Source: Bryum argenteum (taxonomy: Eukaryota > Streptophyta > Bryopsida > Bryales > Bryaceae). Taken from it: DNA of 64,000 nucleotides. Shown here in pieces: positions 49,075-60,399 of the stretch. Each line of letters starts with the position of its first letter. Within the stretch, counting starts at the first letter, position 1. The notes under the pieces were generated by a model. It was given only the letters and a program-made list of their open reading frames with translations, made no database searches and was not told the DNA's origin. The stretch lies in the NCBI GenBank assembly GCA_037043015.1, contig CM073321.1:22937001-23001000 (forward strand). The letters run 5' to 3'. The translations under genes and the position numbers were made by a program.

Positions 49075-49300
49075 TATTGGTGTGTTGGTGTGACCATGAT
49101 CCTTGTAACACCGGTGCAGCCCTCTCTAATAACACCGGTGTAGCTCCGTGCACTGCAAGTGTGATAGTGTTACTCTAAGCACTGAACTATAAAAACCCCA
49201 TGGTTGGTCGTAAACTTCATCCGTCAATATCGCATCCATAGGGTGTCCGATCGCGGCAAATCAAACCATTCTGAAATCCACAGGTCGCGGATAACACCGT
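49060..49300. repeat. AACACCGGTGT palindrome cluster
   Basis: 'taacaccgctgtag', 'taacaccggtgcag', 'taacaccggtgtag' and 'taacaccgtggac' occur at about 49051, 49106, 49130 and 49292. The third has the perfect core ACACCGGTGT. They lie directly upstream of the minus-strand MULE-like frame. Confidence 0.6.
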
Positions 49301-49611
49301 GGACGGACCCTCGTTAGCAAATTCCACCTCATTCAAGAGTCGTTTCTTTGGGTTGCACATGTGGACCCATAGAGGATCTCTCGATTACGCAAAAAAATCT
49401 CAACTACGGTGTAGGGTACAGCGCGAGAAACCACCTCAAGTTTGCAATTTGGATGTAAGACGGATGAGCCATGTGCGGATGAAGTTTGGAAATCCAAAAC
49501 TTCATCTGTCCATAACTCCTCCGTTCTAAGTCCAATCACAACGTTCGTTACCGTTTTGAAATGGGCTCGACATAGGCTACAGCGTGATTGCCTTGGATTT
49601 ACGGCCCTTAC

Positions 49612-50171
49612 CCCATCCGGTGCCGGACCATAGTACAGGCGGTTAGCATCTGATACTTACTTGGGCCGCATCACATAAACCACATCACAAAAGAGTGAGT
49701 TGAACCGATTGAAGCCAATTCTCTGCCACTTCGACATGGTAGCTAACGCCTCCCAGATGAGCCCTAAACACTGCATCCGGTACCCGATGGGATAAAATGG
49801 ATGTCTTGCGCACTGAAGCAGCGGCACTGAAGCAGCGCCCGTCACGACACCGAATGGCACCTAAGACCCCATCCGGTACGCAACGGGGGCAAGAAGAAGA
49901 ATATTGCATCTCCTCGATGATATTTTGTCGCGCTTGTCATGCCTACTATTTGGCAACTCTGACCTCATCGGGTACCCGATGGAGACTTTCGATTGAGTTT
50001 TTCTTCATGGCCAGGACAAGATCATCAATGCAAACGAGGTAAGTTTGCATGATACTTTCGCTAAATCTTCAAATATGATAATGAAACCTTTGTTGAATGT
50101 ACTTGTATTTATAAATGTCAAAATTATATGGAGAACTATTGATTTGTATTTCCCATCGGGTACCCGATAGG
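49612..50171. repeat. Array C: CATCGGGTACCCGATG palindromes upstream of gene 3
   Basis: Perfect CATCGGGTACCCGATG at 49966-49981. Near-perfect copies at 49774-49789 and 50153-50171, and weaker ones at 49612-49630 and 49869-49887. The copy at 50153 is inside a likely intron (50039-50223, gtaagt...ttttccag). GC-rich DNA at 50330-50600 adds relatives with altered centres, such as TCGGGCGCCCGA. From about 49720 on, this region is homologous to the region upstream of gene 4. Confidence 0.85.
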
Positions 50172-50223
50172 GTATTTCTATTCGATTCGTTGCGTATCTG
50201 AAAATAATTTGAAGTTTTTCCAG

Positions 50224-50870
50224 GTGAATTTGCAATCGGGGAAGGGGTCTGGCGCTTGCTGGTGTCCAAGGACCCTCACTTGCCGCAACCCAGCGCGTGG
50301 GCGCAACTTGAGGTGGGTGAGGGCTGCGTTGCAGTCAGGTGGGGGTCGGGTGGCCGATGGGGTCTTGGGACCCGCACTTGCTCCACTGCGGCGCCTCCAC
50401 GCCGGAGGCCTGGGTTCGCCCCTCGGGGACGCGGTCGCCCCTCCCAGCCATAATCGGCCATGTAGGTGGGGTCGGGTGCTCGATGGGGCCCCGGGCGCTC
50501 ACCTACCCCGGCCCCAGAGCCGCTCTAGGCCGCATCCTTACTCCCCGATGCGGCTGGCGTGGGGAGGTCGGGCGCCCGATGAGGTCCCGCGACCCGCAGG
50601 GGCCTTACTACGCCGGGGCCTTACCTCGCTCCTACCAGCCGTCGAAGGCAGCGAAGGACACGTCGAGACAAAGCGAAGGGCGCATCGCGACACAGCGTGC
50701 CGAGGCGACAACATCAAACTCCAACTTCGACATTGCGCCCAAGAACTATCAATCACCTTATGAAGATGCTCTCATTGTCTGGCCTCGTTGGAATGAGCTT
50801 AGTCAGTTGGAAGGGGAGTCGGCTTTGACGAACACAACATTCGCCACACCGGCACCTGAGAATTGACCTA
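50224..50870 (+). other. GC-rich leader of gene 3
   Basis: GC-rich irregular repeats of about 110-130 bp (tggggtcgggtg, cgatggggcc). Then a conserved exon-like segment FDIAPKNYQSPYED at about 50730, matched by VDIAPKNYQSPFEA upstream of gene 4. It may encode the protein N-terminus: a TGA near 50864 separates it from gene 3, and gene 4 has CGA at that codon. Confidence 0.5.
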
Positions 50871-50881
50871 CAACTCGATCA

Positions 50882-52600
50882 ATGCATACAAATGACATGG
50901 ACGATGCTGATCGATCGGCGAAGATGTCATTGACCTCAAGGCTGAATAAGGGCAAAGGTCCCGTTAAGGAGAGCGTCGTTGAACGCGGACGGCCTGTTGA
51001 GGAGTCGTGCTCTTTTCACGAGATAGTGGTTGAGGGTGGACATCCCGATGAAGGACCCCAACCAGCTGAGGAGAGTTTGGTGGATCAAGATAGCATTCTC
51101 TTGACAGAGGCTGAGGTCAAGGAGAGATTAGACAGTCTTGTAAGCCAGGAGGCTGTTCACACTGGATCCCGGATAGACGCGCTTCGTTTGAAGCCCAAAC
51201 AAAAGTCATGTCTCAACATTCCTCTTTGTAGGCTGAAGGGACTGACAGCTATAAGACCAGCAATAAAGAATGATATCGAACTTCTTCAAAGTCGATTTGT
51301 CAATGGAGGATACATTGAGGGCGCGGCTGTCTTCTAGGTTGCATTAGAAGACAACAACTCCAGTTCCCATGACGTGACTGAGGAGGACATGTTGTCGTGG
51401 AGCGACAATTGGCGTGCTTTTAACGACGAGTTTGAAGCGAAATTGAAAGATGGTCCAGTTTTGCAACAGCTCTCGAACAAAATGTTTAATGTTTGGGATG
51501 TTAATCACGGGTTGCAGGCTTGGCTACCAATCATCAACAGAAAACACACTCATGACATTGAGTGGCATTTCTCCGATGATTGCATCATTCTGGTCGTCAG
51601 GGGTAGAGTTCTGGACACGCTTTCGATGTTGTATGACATAAATCAATAAGTTTCTACCTTCATAATTCTTTCAACCATTTCAATTTGAAATTTAAGTCAA
51701 TCCGTTTTCTCATTTATTGCTTGCCGTTGATGGATTTTCAGGCGCAATCAAAACAGCCATGTGAAGGAGAATCTTGTGCAGCAGTTATATCGACTGTATG
51801 CAGTTGGAAAAAATCCTCTTGAATATTTCAAGGGCTTGGTGTCAGAGTCTGATTATAACAAAGCAGAGACCAAAAGTGTTCGGACTTGGTTCTCGCTTAC
51901 GGTTCCTGGGCTTACAAATTTCCTCTACCAGGTTAGTTATCACATATGAGTCCCTGCCAACATACACTTTTGTAATGCCACTAATAAACCTTTTTTGTGA
52001 AATGCAGAGTGAGATATCAGAGGCTGCTGATACTGCAGCAAAGAATTTCGAGAAGATGTTTCCGAATAGGGACGAATGGACAGGCCACGGGATTAACGAA
52101 TACATCCACAAGCATGTAACAGCCAAGAGAGGTTCTTTAGAACGTGAGTTGAAGAAGCTACTTCCCATTTTTGATGAAAAGTACGAAGGTAAATTCATCG
52201 AGAAGGTGAAGGAGCATTACGAGACCTTCCATCTGCCCGAGATGCTCATTGAGAAGCTGTACGCATGTGCAACCTCTGCAATGAACATCAACTCTAAGCT
52301 CTCCTTGTTGGACAGATGGAACTGGAACCTAAAGTCCAGGGAGGAATTGAAATTCCCAAAACAAAAGTTCTTCAATGAGCAATTCAATTCCTTCTTGAAC
52401 AAAGCTACTTTCTGGGCACAGGTTAATGTCGGCAATGGAATTTGGACCTTTGGAATGTCTGTCTTCTCATGGAACGTCACTTCTCCTTTTCTTGCAGCTT
52501 TCAGAAGATTGTCTAACCCAAGTAGTTGGTGCTCTCAAGGCGTTGAGGGTGGACGTCAAATATGAACCTGAAGGGCGAGACCGAATCATGCAAATTCAGG
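50882..52600 (+). pseudogene. Gene 3: truncated ParB-like/methyltransferase-like paralogue
   Basis: Nearly identical to the first half of gene 4. Exons: 50882-51645, 51742-51931, 52008-52421 and 52498-52600. The ParB-like region has LNIPLCRL, RPAIKNDIELLQSRFVNGGY and WDVNHGLQAW (about 51493-51522), where gene 4 has the canonical DGNHR. A TAG at 51335-51337 interrupts the frame and is shared with gene 4. The first donor is ataagt (51646) against gtaagt in gene 4, so splicing is probably lost. The later exons encode a helical region with HYETFHLPEMLIEKLYACA. Homology to gene 4 stops at 52600, exactly where the CACTA-like arm begins, so the methyltransferase-like half is missing. Confidence 0.75.
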
Positions 52601-53159
52601 ACTTATGCAGGGCCGCAAGTCAGAATACTAAGGTCGCGATTCTAAGGACCCACCTTTACGTAAAATATATTATACATTAATGACGTCAGCCCTGAATTTC
52701 TTAGTTACTATATATATATGACGTCAGCCCTAATTTCCAGAAAACATAGTAAGAGATGTTCCAACTTAAAACCGTAATATTTCACGACCATAGGCACCCT
52801 AAATGCTAAAGCATGGTTATACACACTCCTTCTCCAAAACTCTCTGTCATCAAATCGTTACATAATCCACTCAAATTGGAGCAACATCTAATTTATTCTT
52901 AGTAAATTGAAGGACCCTCATAAGTAGTCCAAATAATTTGGTCCAAACAGAGTCAAAACTTTGCTCTAAAAATGGAAAATTGCTCAGGAAAATTTGCCCA
53001 CCGCTCATAATAGTCTGCTCACCGCTCATGGAAATCTGCTCACTGCACGCACCGTAGCAATCCTGGTCTTTTCGCATCAATTCAATAAGTGATTCCCTAA
53101 AATTCTACTGTCCTTTTATAAATTATTGGCAATAATTTCAAAAGCCCAAAAAACCATGA

Positions 53160-54190
53160 ACTCCTTTCACCTTCTTTAGCGGCTCTCATTTCCAAAAGGC
53201 CTTCAAGTTTCTCAGGGTCAACCTGCAATCCCTTACTAGTTTTTCACCAATATCCAAGATACTTAATGATACTAGCTTCAAACTCACTTTTATCAAAATT
53301 AAGCTGAAACCTTACGTTAGCAAGTTTGCGAATGATTCTAAGTACAGAGTCGCGGATTTATTTTTGCGTATCATTATAAATGACCACGTCATCTATATAC
53401 GCAGAGCAACATGCATTTGATTTGTCTCAAATTACTCAGTCGATGTATCGCTGAAATATCGCGGGTGCACCAGTGAGCCCAAATGGCGTGACTAAACATT
53501 CATATAGACCGTGACGTGTGTTGAACGCCGTCTTCGACTCATCAACTTTTTTAACTTGTATTCAGTGAAATGCGGAGATGACATCAACCTTTGAGATGTG
53601 CTTGGCTGCAGCAATAGTTCTCAATGTCTTGTAAATGGGGAGGATTGGATAGCTGTCCTTTTTATTTATCTCATTCAATCAACGATAATCAACACGAAAT
53701 CGTAATCGTCGACTAGGCTTTTTGTCAAATATCACCGGGGCTGCTGCAGACAAATTGTTTACACAAATGTATTTGTTGTCCAATAGTTCTGTAAGAGTCT
53801 TGCGTAGTACGAATAACTGATCCTTGGACATTTGGTTTAATGGCATTGCATAGATGACGTCGTTGGTCTTCCCTTCAACAAAATTGAGTTTGTGATAGAC
53901 CCCTTTTTTGTGTGCCGGCAACGATTTCGCATCTTGCCGATCAAAGGCATCAATAACTCGCATCAACTAGCTAAAGCATATTGCCCAAGATCCTTGTACA
54001 CCTTTTGTTGGAGCGCCTTCTCAATTTCAACCAAGCTAGCAGTAAAAATTTGTACAAGTTCATCGCGAGCTTGCAAAGTTCGGATTGTTGTTGCCCATAT
54101 TTCCCGAATTGGTTCCGATGCAATGGGTTGAGTCTTGACAAGCATCTTGAAAGGCTTCAAAATACAAACATCTTCTTTAGGAGGTCAAAT
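53160..54190 (-). mobile_element. Ty3/gypsy RT relic (fossil)
   Basis: On the minus strand the RT landmarks LRFRVDYR and a YIDD-type box are recognisable, with an upstream linker rich in Leu/Lys. It differs from the 33-44 kb element. No LTRs. A heavily broken fragment with many interruptions, so probably old. It lies inside the CACTA-like element. Confidence 0.65.
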
Positions 54191-55145
54191 GCTGGCGTCA
54201 TATCGCTTCGTCCAACATTTTCTAAGGGTCGGTTTACACTACGGTGGAGAAGGCCTCCGGTCAGTCAAGAATGCTTGGCCAAGACATGGTTATATAAGAC
54301 AAATGGTGGATGTGCCGGAGAAGAATTAAAGGCAATAAAAAATTTCTTAAGTTGTCTTGAGTGGTTGTAGTCTAAACACCTAAAAGAGAAGTTTAGTGGT
54401 GATGTCCACCGGAGAAGTCCACCGGTGAAGAGAAGTTCACCCAACGGTGAAGTTTTTTTTGTGATTAAAAAACCATAATCCTCTACATTTCCATCAAATT
54501 ACATCAACAAAAAAAATTGTTAATAAAAATCAATATGCATATGTATGGCAATTTGAGAAAATTCAAATCAATTTTATTAGCATGCCGTAGACTAATAACT
54601 TTTATGGTTCATTTGAATTTTTAATACTAGAGGAAACATTTCATGGTCATGTTATGTTCAATGTTATTCAAAAATATGAAAGATTGTGAAATAGCCATTT
54701 GTCAATTTTGCCCATCTAGGAAATAAATCTCTCATTGGTTGTTGGAGAATGAAGAAGAGAAAACCCATACACATTGCACATACCACTACTCTTTGGTATC
54801 ATTTAAGAGATTCTCTTCTCTAAATCATCCTCATCAATTTTTCACTTTGTATCTTTGATCTTCATTCATGGAGAATGGAAGAAAGGAGATTTTGTGCTCT
54901 CTTGTCATCTTTATGGTTTTAAAGAATGTTATTGTTTCAACCATGGCGATACAAAAAATGGTCATCTATCACCATAATACTTCAATTATGATGATGGCCT
55001 ATTTTTTATTTGGGAGCACAAAGTGGGTGGTGTGGAAATTTGACCGGCCAAGTGAATATGTGTCTCAATAGATTCTTGGATTGTATAGTGCAAATATGTC
55101 TAAAGATCGTGTACGGGTGAGTAGGCCTACTTTTATTTACTTATG
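54191..55145. other. AT-rich unassigned DNA in the CACTA-like element
   Basis: Short motifs such as 'gtccaccgg(a/t)gaag' repeat near 54400-54440. Otherwise nothing recognised. Confidence 0.45.
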
Positions 55146-55493
55146 CAGGATTGCTACGGTGCGTGCAGTGAGCAGATTTCTATGAGCGGTGAGTAGACTT
55201 TCGTGAGCGGTGGGCAGATTTTTGTGAGCGATTTTCCATTTTTAGAGGGAAGTTTTGACTCATTTTGGGCCAAATTATTTGGACCACATATGAGGGTCCT
55301 TCAATTTAGTTAGAATAAATTAGATGTTGCTCCAATTTGGGTGGATTATGTAACAATTTGATGACAAAGAGTTTGGAAAAGGAGTGTGTATAACCGTGCT
55401 TTAGCCTTTAGTGTGCCTATGGCCGTGAAATATTACGGTTTTAAGTTGGAACATCTCTTACTATGTTTTCTGGAAATTAGGGCTGACATCATA

Positions 55494-55496
55494 TAC

Positions 55497-55587
<91 letters not shown>
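55494..55587. repeat. (AT)n microsatellite
   Basis: About 90 bp of nearly pure AT/TA dinucleotide in the right arm. The matching place in the left arm (about 52710) has only a short tatatatat. Confidence 0.95.
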
Positions 55588-55589
<2 letters not shown>

Positions 55590-55704
55590 ACTAAGAAATT
55601 TAGGGCTGATGTTATTAATGTATAATATAATTTAGATACGGTGTGGGTCCTTAGAATCGCAACCTTAGTATTCCGACTTGGGCCCCTGTATAAGTTTTGT
55701 AGTG

Positions 55705-56280
55705 ATTTCAAGTCAAGGTATACCTCCTAATAAATTAAAATTATAAACCTTAACCCCTAAGATTTGAATCAACCAGTTTGGTGAGTTGGAAGGCACATCC
55801 AAGTTCTATCAACGTCGTTTGGGATCTTAGATAATTCACAATAAGGCGATCAAACAAATTCAAGAAGGTTTTCTTAGTATTAGGTAACCAACTGTTTGGG
55901 ACTGTACTGGTGTTCGTATTAGGAAATTTGTGGCCTATTTTGGGAGGGCAGCCCAGAATGGGATCTCAACATAATTTTAGTTTGGGCATTATGATTAAGA
56001 GACTTTTGAATTTAAGCTTCGTGAATGAACCAATCAATGATGAGCTTGCAACATCCTACCAACTTCACAATCCTTTCAGAGCACAACTTACTTACAGCAA
56101 GAGAGGTGTACGTACCACACCTCGGTGCGCTCACCCGATGAGGTCCAAATTCAAACGGGTGTAAACAACTGAATAGCGTAGGTTCCAAAGAAAACAAAAA
56201 ATATTCTTATAAATTTGTTTTAAGCATAACGTAGTTATAACATGAATGTGATAGTATGCGCTTATATAGAGCTAACTGTT
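55705..56280. other. Spacer between CACTA-like element and gene 4
   Basis: No homology to the lost half of gene 3 seen. Likely 3' flank of gene 4; nothing recognised. Confidence 0.45.
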
Positions 56281-59200
56281 TTATGGCGTATCAGAGTCTG
56301 ACTCTGCTGCACTTAGGTCCAAATATTGCCTAACCCGACTATCTATACGAGGTGGTGGGCTCATTTCATCACTAGAATCAAATATGACACTCGCAAACGC
56401 TCGAGCCATGGATGCTGCATAACTTGGGAGCTGGTACGAAGGCGATAGGGTTCGAAATGTGGACTGAAATCCCCGCTTTCTCAATATGAACGCCGGACTG
56501 ATTAAACTACAAATAACACAATTTTGATGAGTATTCAGAATCACTAAGCTATGAAATTTACAGACTTCAAGAAAACTTACTTACAGCAAGATTCGAATGG
56601 CGCATCTGAAATAGGTGAATCTTCCATATCTGGTATTAATGCTGGTTGTGGAGATTCTGGTGTGTCGGACAGAGCAGCTTGAAGAGGAATGAGAATCTCC
56701 TCGAAACGTTTGGAGTCACTCTCCATTGCAAAGATGTTGCGATTGAGAGTCATCGCAGTAATCACGGAGGATCCTGCAATGGAAGAACGTCGCTAAACTT
56801 CAGTCCTGTGAATACGACATATAGGATAAAATAGATTCAAGTATAGTAATCTTACCAACTCCAGTTTTGAAGTCCACAATTGTGCCATTTTGAGGGCAAA
56901 TTCCGTGAATTAAGGCTTTTAGAAGAAGCGTAGACTTTTGCTTTGCACCTCGCGAAGGTCGCCCATCCAACTTTCTGCACACAATGTCATCTACTCCCTG
57001 AAGGTTGTACAACATATCGTCATTGCTGAGATCAACATTAGGTACATACTGATTGGGGTTAATTTCAAGTGGCTTTGGCTGCCTGGAGACCTTCTTGTCA
57101 AGAGAGCGGACAAGTAGAATAGCTTTGAACATGTTTGTCTGCAATACAATATTTCAAGTTAATATACGAAACAAATAAGATGTAAACGCTTCAACAGAAT
57201 TCAAGATCGACTAAAAACTTACTGTTTTTGATTTGTTAACGTGACTGGCAAGAGGTAACGTTTGAAACACATTCCATTCGTCAAACACCTTTAGCTTGAA
57301 ATTCTTGAAGTAAGTCATGATTTCCTTTTTTATCGTCGAAGAGTCCGGGTAGAAGAGCAGCATAACCGCATCGTCATGCAGATACATCGATGAGTATTGC
57401 ATGACACTCTTCAGGAAGGAAACGTCCTGCATGTTCCAGTTTGGAACTGCGTGTGGCGGATCACAGACACCAGGCACGCGTAATCCGTCTGGATAATCTG
57501 CAATAATCAGATCAACAGCTCGAATAGGCTCTTTATCTGGCTTCATGAGCTTCCCATCCTTGTAAAAAGTCCTCCCCTACACCACCTGAATTCCATATTT
57601 GAAGTGTGAGTAACTTGAGTTGGAAACATGTTCAATGAGTTTGGCTTTGATGTAGTACCTCATCTATGAAGTCTTTCATGTCGTCGTATTCTTTCGGAAA
57701 TGGCTTCTTCATCGTACTCAAGTCCATCCAGAGCACAATCAGATCGTTGACAATAAGGCACTTAGATGTTGATTTCGTCCGCACCTGCTGAGGATTGACC
57801 ATCATTCGCACCATGGAGCTTGGGCAATGCTGCATTACGGGGGCAGGTGACTCGCTACGGGCGTGCTTCGGTCGTTTGCGCCTTGATGACTCTGCAGGCA
57901 AGTAGGCAGGCGTCACACAACGTGGACGCTCTGCTGGGGCGGCCTCATCATCTTCTAGATCATCGATCAGAAGCCTTTGTTGGCGGCGGTCTACCAATGG
58001 CAAGTTGGCCTCTTCAATTTCAGACTCCGGTGGCTGGGACCCGAGTACGAATTGGCTTTGAGTATGATCTGCCTTGTGAAGTGCAATTCTTGTCCTTGGG
58101 GTTGCATGTGGTACTGCTACATCCATAGCAGGTGCTGGTGTTGCAAATAATGGAGCCGGAGCTTGCACATCGGCCTGACACTCACCCTTTCTAAGGCGCT
58201 TCTTTGATTTCTGGGAATTCATTCTGCTTTGGTGGCGTGGTATCCTCGACTTCATCCAAGTCCACCACGTCCTTCGATGTTTAAGAAGCCAGGTTCAATC
58301 TTTGTTGAGTTGATCCACCTCCTAACTCGGACACTTGTTTCCTCTCGGTACCCAAGTACCAACCACAAAAATCAAAATGCCGACGCCCATACATGGTCCG
58401 AATTCTTTGTTGTGTACATGCATGTGTCTTGAGTTGGATCACCCAATTCTCAAAATACACAGGGAAGCTCGGCGAGCTTTTTGCTGCAAGCAAGCCAAGC
58501 TTGAAGTAGCGGTATAACACTCGACGAGCTGCCTCCTTGAAACCAAGCTGGTCCTCCGGTTGGTGGCCTTTGTAGATGCCGACTGAGTTCGCGTCTTTGG
58601 GATACACCTTCAGGCGGAATTCTTGATAGAATGCCGAAACCCAGAGTCTGCAGCGCATTTGTTCAACGTAGTCTTGGATTTGCATGATTTGGTCTCGCCC
58701 CTCTGGTTCGTAATTGACGTCCACCCTCAATGCCTTGAGAGAACCAACTACTTGGGTTTGACAATCTTCCGAAAGCTGCAAGAAAAGGAGAAGCGACATT
58801 CCATAAGAAGCCAGATATTTCAAAGGTCCAAATTCAGTTGCCGACATTACCTGTGCCCAGAAAGTAGCTTTGTTCAAGAAGGAATTGAATTGCTCATCGA
58901 TGAACTTCCGTTTTGGAAATTTCAATTCCTCCCTGGACTTCGGGTTCCAGTTCCATATGTCCAACGAGGTGAGCTTGGAGTTGATGTTCATTGCAGAGGT
59001 TGCACATGCGTACAGCTTCTCAATGAGCATCTCGGGCAGATGGAAGGTCTCGTAATGCTCCTTCACCTTCTCGATGAATTTACCTTCGTACTTTTCATCA
59101 AAAATGGGAAGTAGCTTCTTCAACTCACGTTCTAAAGAACCTCTCTTGGCTGTTACATGCTTGTGGATGTATTCGTTAATCCCGTGGCCTGTCCATTCGT

Positions 59201-60399
59201 CCCTATTCGGAAACATCTTCTCGAAATTCTTTGCTGCAGTATCAGCAGCCTCTGATATCTCACTCTGCATTTCACAAAAAAGGTTTATTAGTGGCATTAC
59301 AAAAGTGTATGTTGGCAGGGACTCATATGTGATAACTAACCTGGTAGAGGAAATTTGTAAGCCCAGGAACCGTAAGCGAGAACCAAGTCCGAACACTTTT
59401 GGTCTCTGCTTTGTTATAATCAGACTCTGACACCAAGCCCTTGAAATATTCAAGAGGATTTTTTCCAACTGCATAAAGTCAATATAACTGCTGCACAAGA
59501 TTCTCCTTCACATGGCTGTTTTGATTGCGCCTGAAAATCCATCAACGGCAAGCAATAAATGAGAAAACGGATTGACTTAAATTTCAAACTTAAATAGTTG
59601 AAAGGATTATGGAGGAATAAACTTACTGATTTATATCATACAACATCGTAAGCGTATTCATAACTCTTCCCTTGACGTCGAGAATGATACAATCAATGGA
59701 GAAATGCCACTCAATGTCATGAGCGTGCTTTCTGTTGATGATTGGTAGCCAAGCCTGCAACCGGTGATTGCCATCCCAAACATTAAACATTTTGTTCGAG
59801 AACTGTTGCAAAACTGGACCATCTTTCAATTTCGCTTCAAACTCGTCGTTAAAAGCACGCCAATTGTCGCTCCACGACAACATGTCCTCCTCAGTCACGT
59901 CATGGGAACTGGAGTTGTTGTCTTCTAATGCAACCTAGAAGACAGCCGCGCCCTCAATGTATCCTCCATTGACAAATCGACTTTGAAGAAGTTCGATATC
60001 ATTCTTTATTGCTGGTCTTATAGCTGTCAGTCCCTTCAGCCTACAAAGAGGAATGTTGAGACATGACTTTTGTTTGGGCTTCAAACGAAGCGCGTCTATC
60101 CGGGATCCAGTGTGAACAGCCTCCTGGCTTACAGGACTGTCTAATCTCTCCTTGACCTCAGCCTCTGTCAAGGGAATGCTATCGTGATCCACCAAACTCT
60201 CCTCAGCTGGTTGGGGTCCTTCATCGGGATGTCCACCCTCAACCACTATCTGTTCAAAAGAGCGCGACTCCTCAGCATGTTGTCCACCATCAAGCACGTT
60301 GTGCTTATGTGAGCGCGAGTCTTCAACAGGCCGAACTGATTCAACGACGCTCTCCTCTGAGGAACCTTTGCCCTTATCCAGCATCGAAGTCAATGTCAT
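56281..60399 (-). pseudogene. Gene 4: most complete ParB/methyltransferase-like fusion
   Basis: Minus-strand exons: 60399-59627, 59530-59341, 59264-58851, 58775-57659, 57585-57223, 57138-56856, 56773-56581 and 56506-56281, all with GT/AG borders. The N-terminal half is ParB-like: LNIPLCRL, LLQSRFVNGGY, then WDGNHRLQAW with the DGxHR signature (about 59748-59777). A helical middle follows, then a linker with a basic KRPKHAR patch. The C-terminal half has the permuted order of N6_N4 methyltransferases: LIIADYPDG where the family has (D/N/S)PP(Y/F/W), a strand DDAVMLLF, then NGTIVDFKTGVG-GSSVITAM with an intron at the hyphen, RNIFAMESD, and the end RQYLDLSAAESD. Motif IV is eroded, so catalysis is doubtful. 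TAG 59938 (shared with gene 3), TGA near 59488 (gene 3 has CGA) and TAG near 57578 break it; the frame around 58230-58285 is unclear. ATG 60399 chosen as start; a leader exon may precede it. Confidence 0.75.

Larger units (their letters stand above)
52601..55704. mobile_element. CACTA-like element with long inverted arms, left tip missing
   Basis: The arms 52601-53065 and 55146-55704 are inverted copies of about 470 bp; the right arm is lengthened by an AT dinucleotide run. The right terminus, read inward, is CACTACAAAACTTATACAGG, a CACTA-type end. The left arm starts at ACTTATGCAGGG and lacks the first nine bases. The interior holds a retroelement RT relic and unassigned AT-rich DNA, with no transposase. 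Arms this long are unusual for CACTA, so a fold-back or compound element is possible. Confidence 0.6.

Noticed and set aside
55386-55711. Protein frames of alternating Ile/Tyr
   Set aside because: They are translations of the (AT)n microsatellite.
50864-59488. U-to-C RNA editing restoring TGA/TAG to CGA/CAG
   Set aside because: Such editing is known from organelles of some plants, not nuclear transcripts. Mutation is simpler, and nothing here shows organelle origin.
56281-60399. Bacterial or phage contamination
   Set aside because: ParB-methyltransferase fusions are phage-like, but GT/AG introns at matching positions in paralogues and plant transposons alongside point to nuclear DNA.
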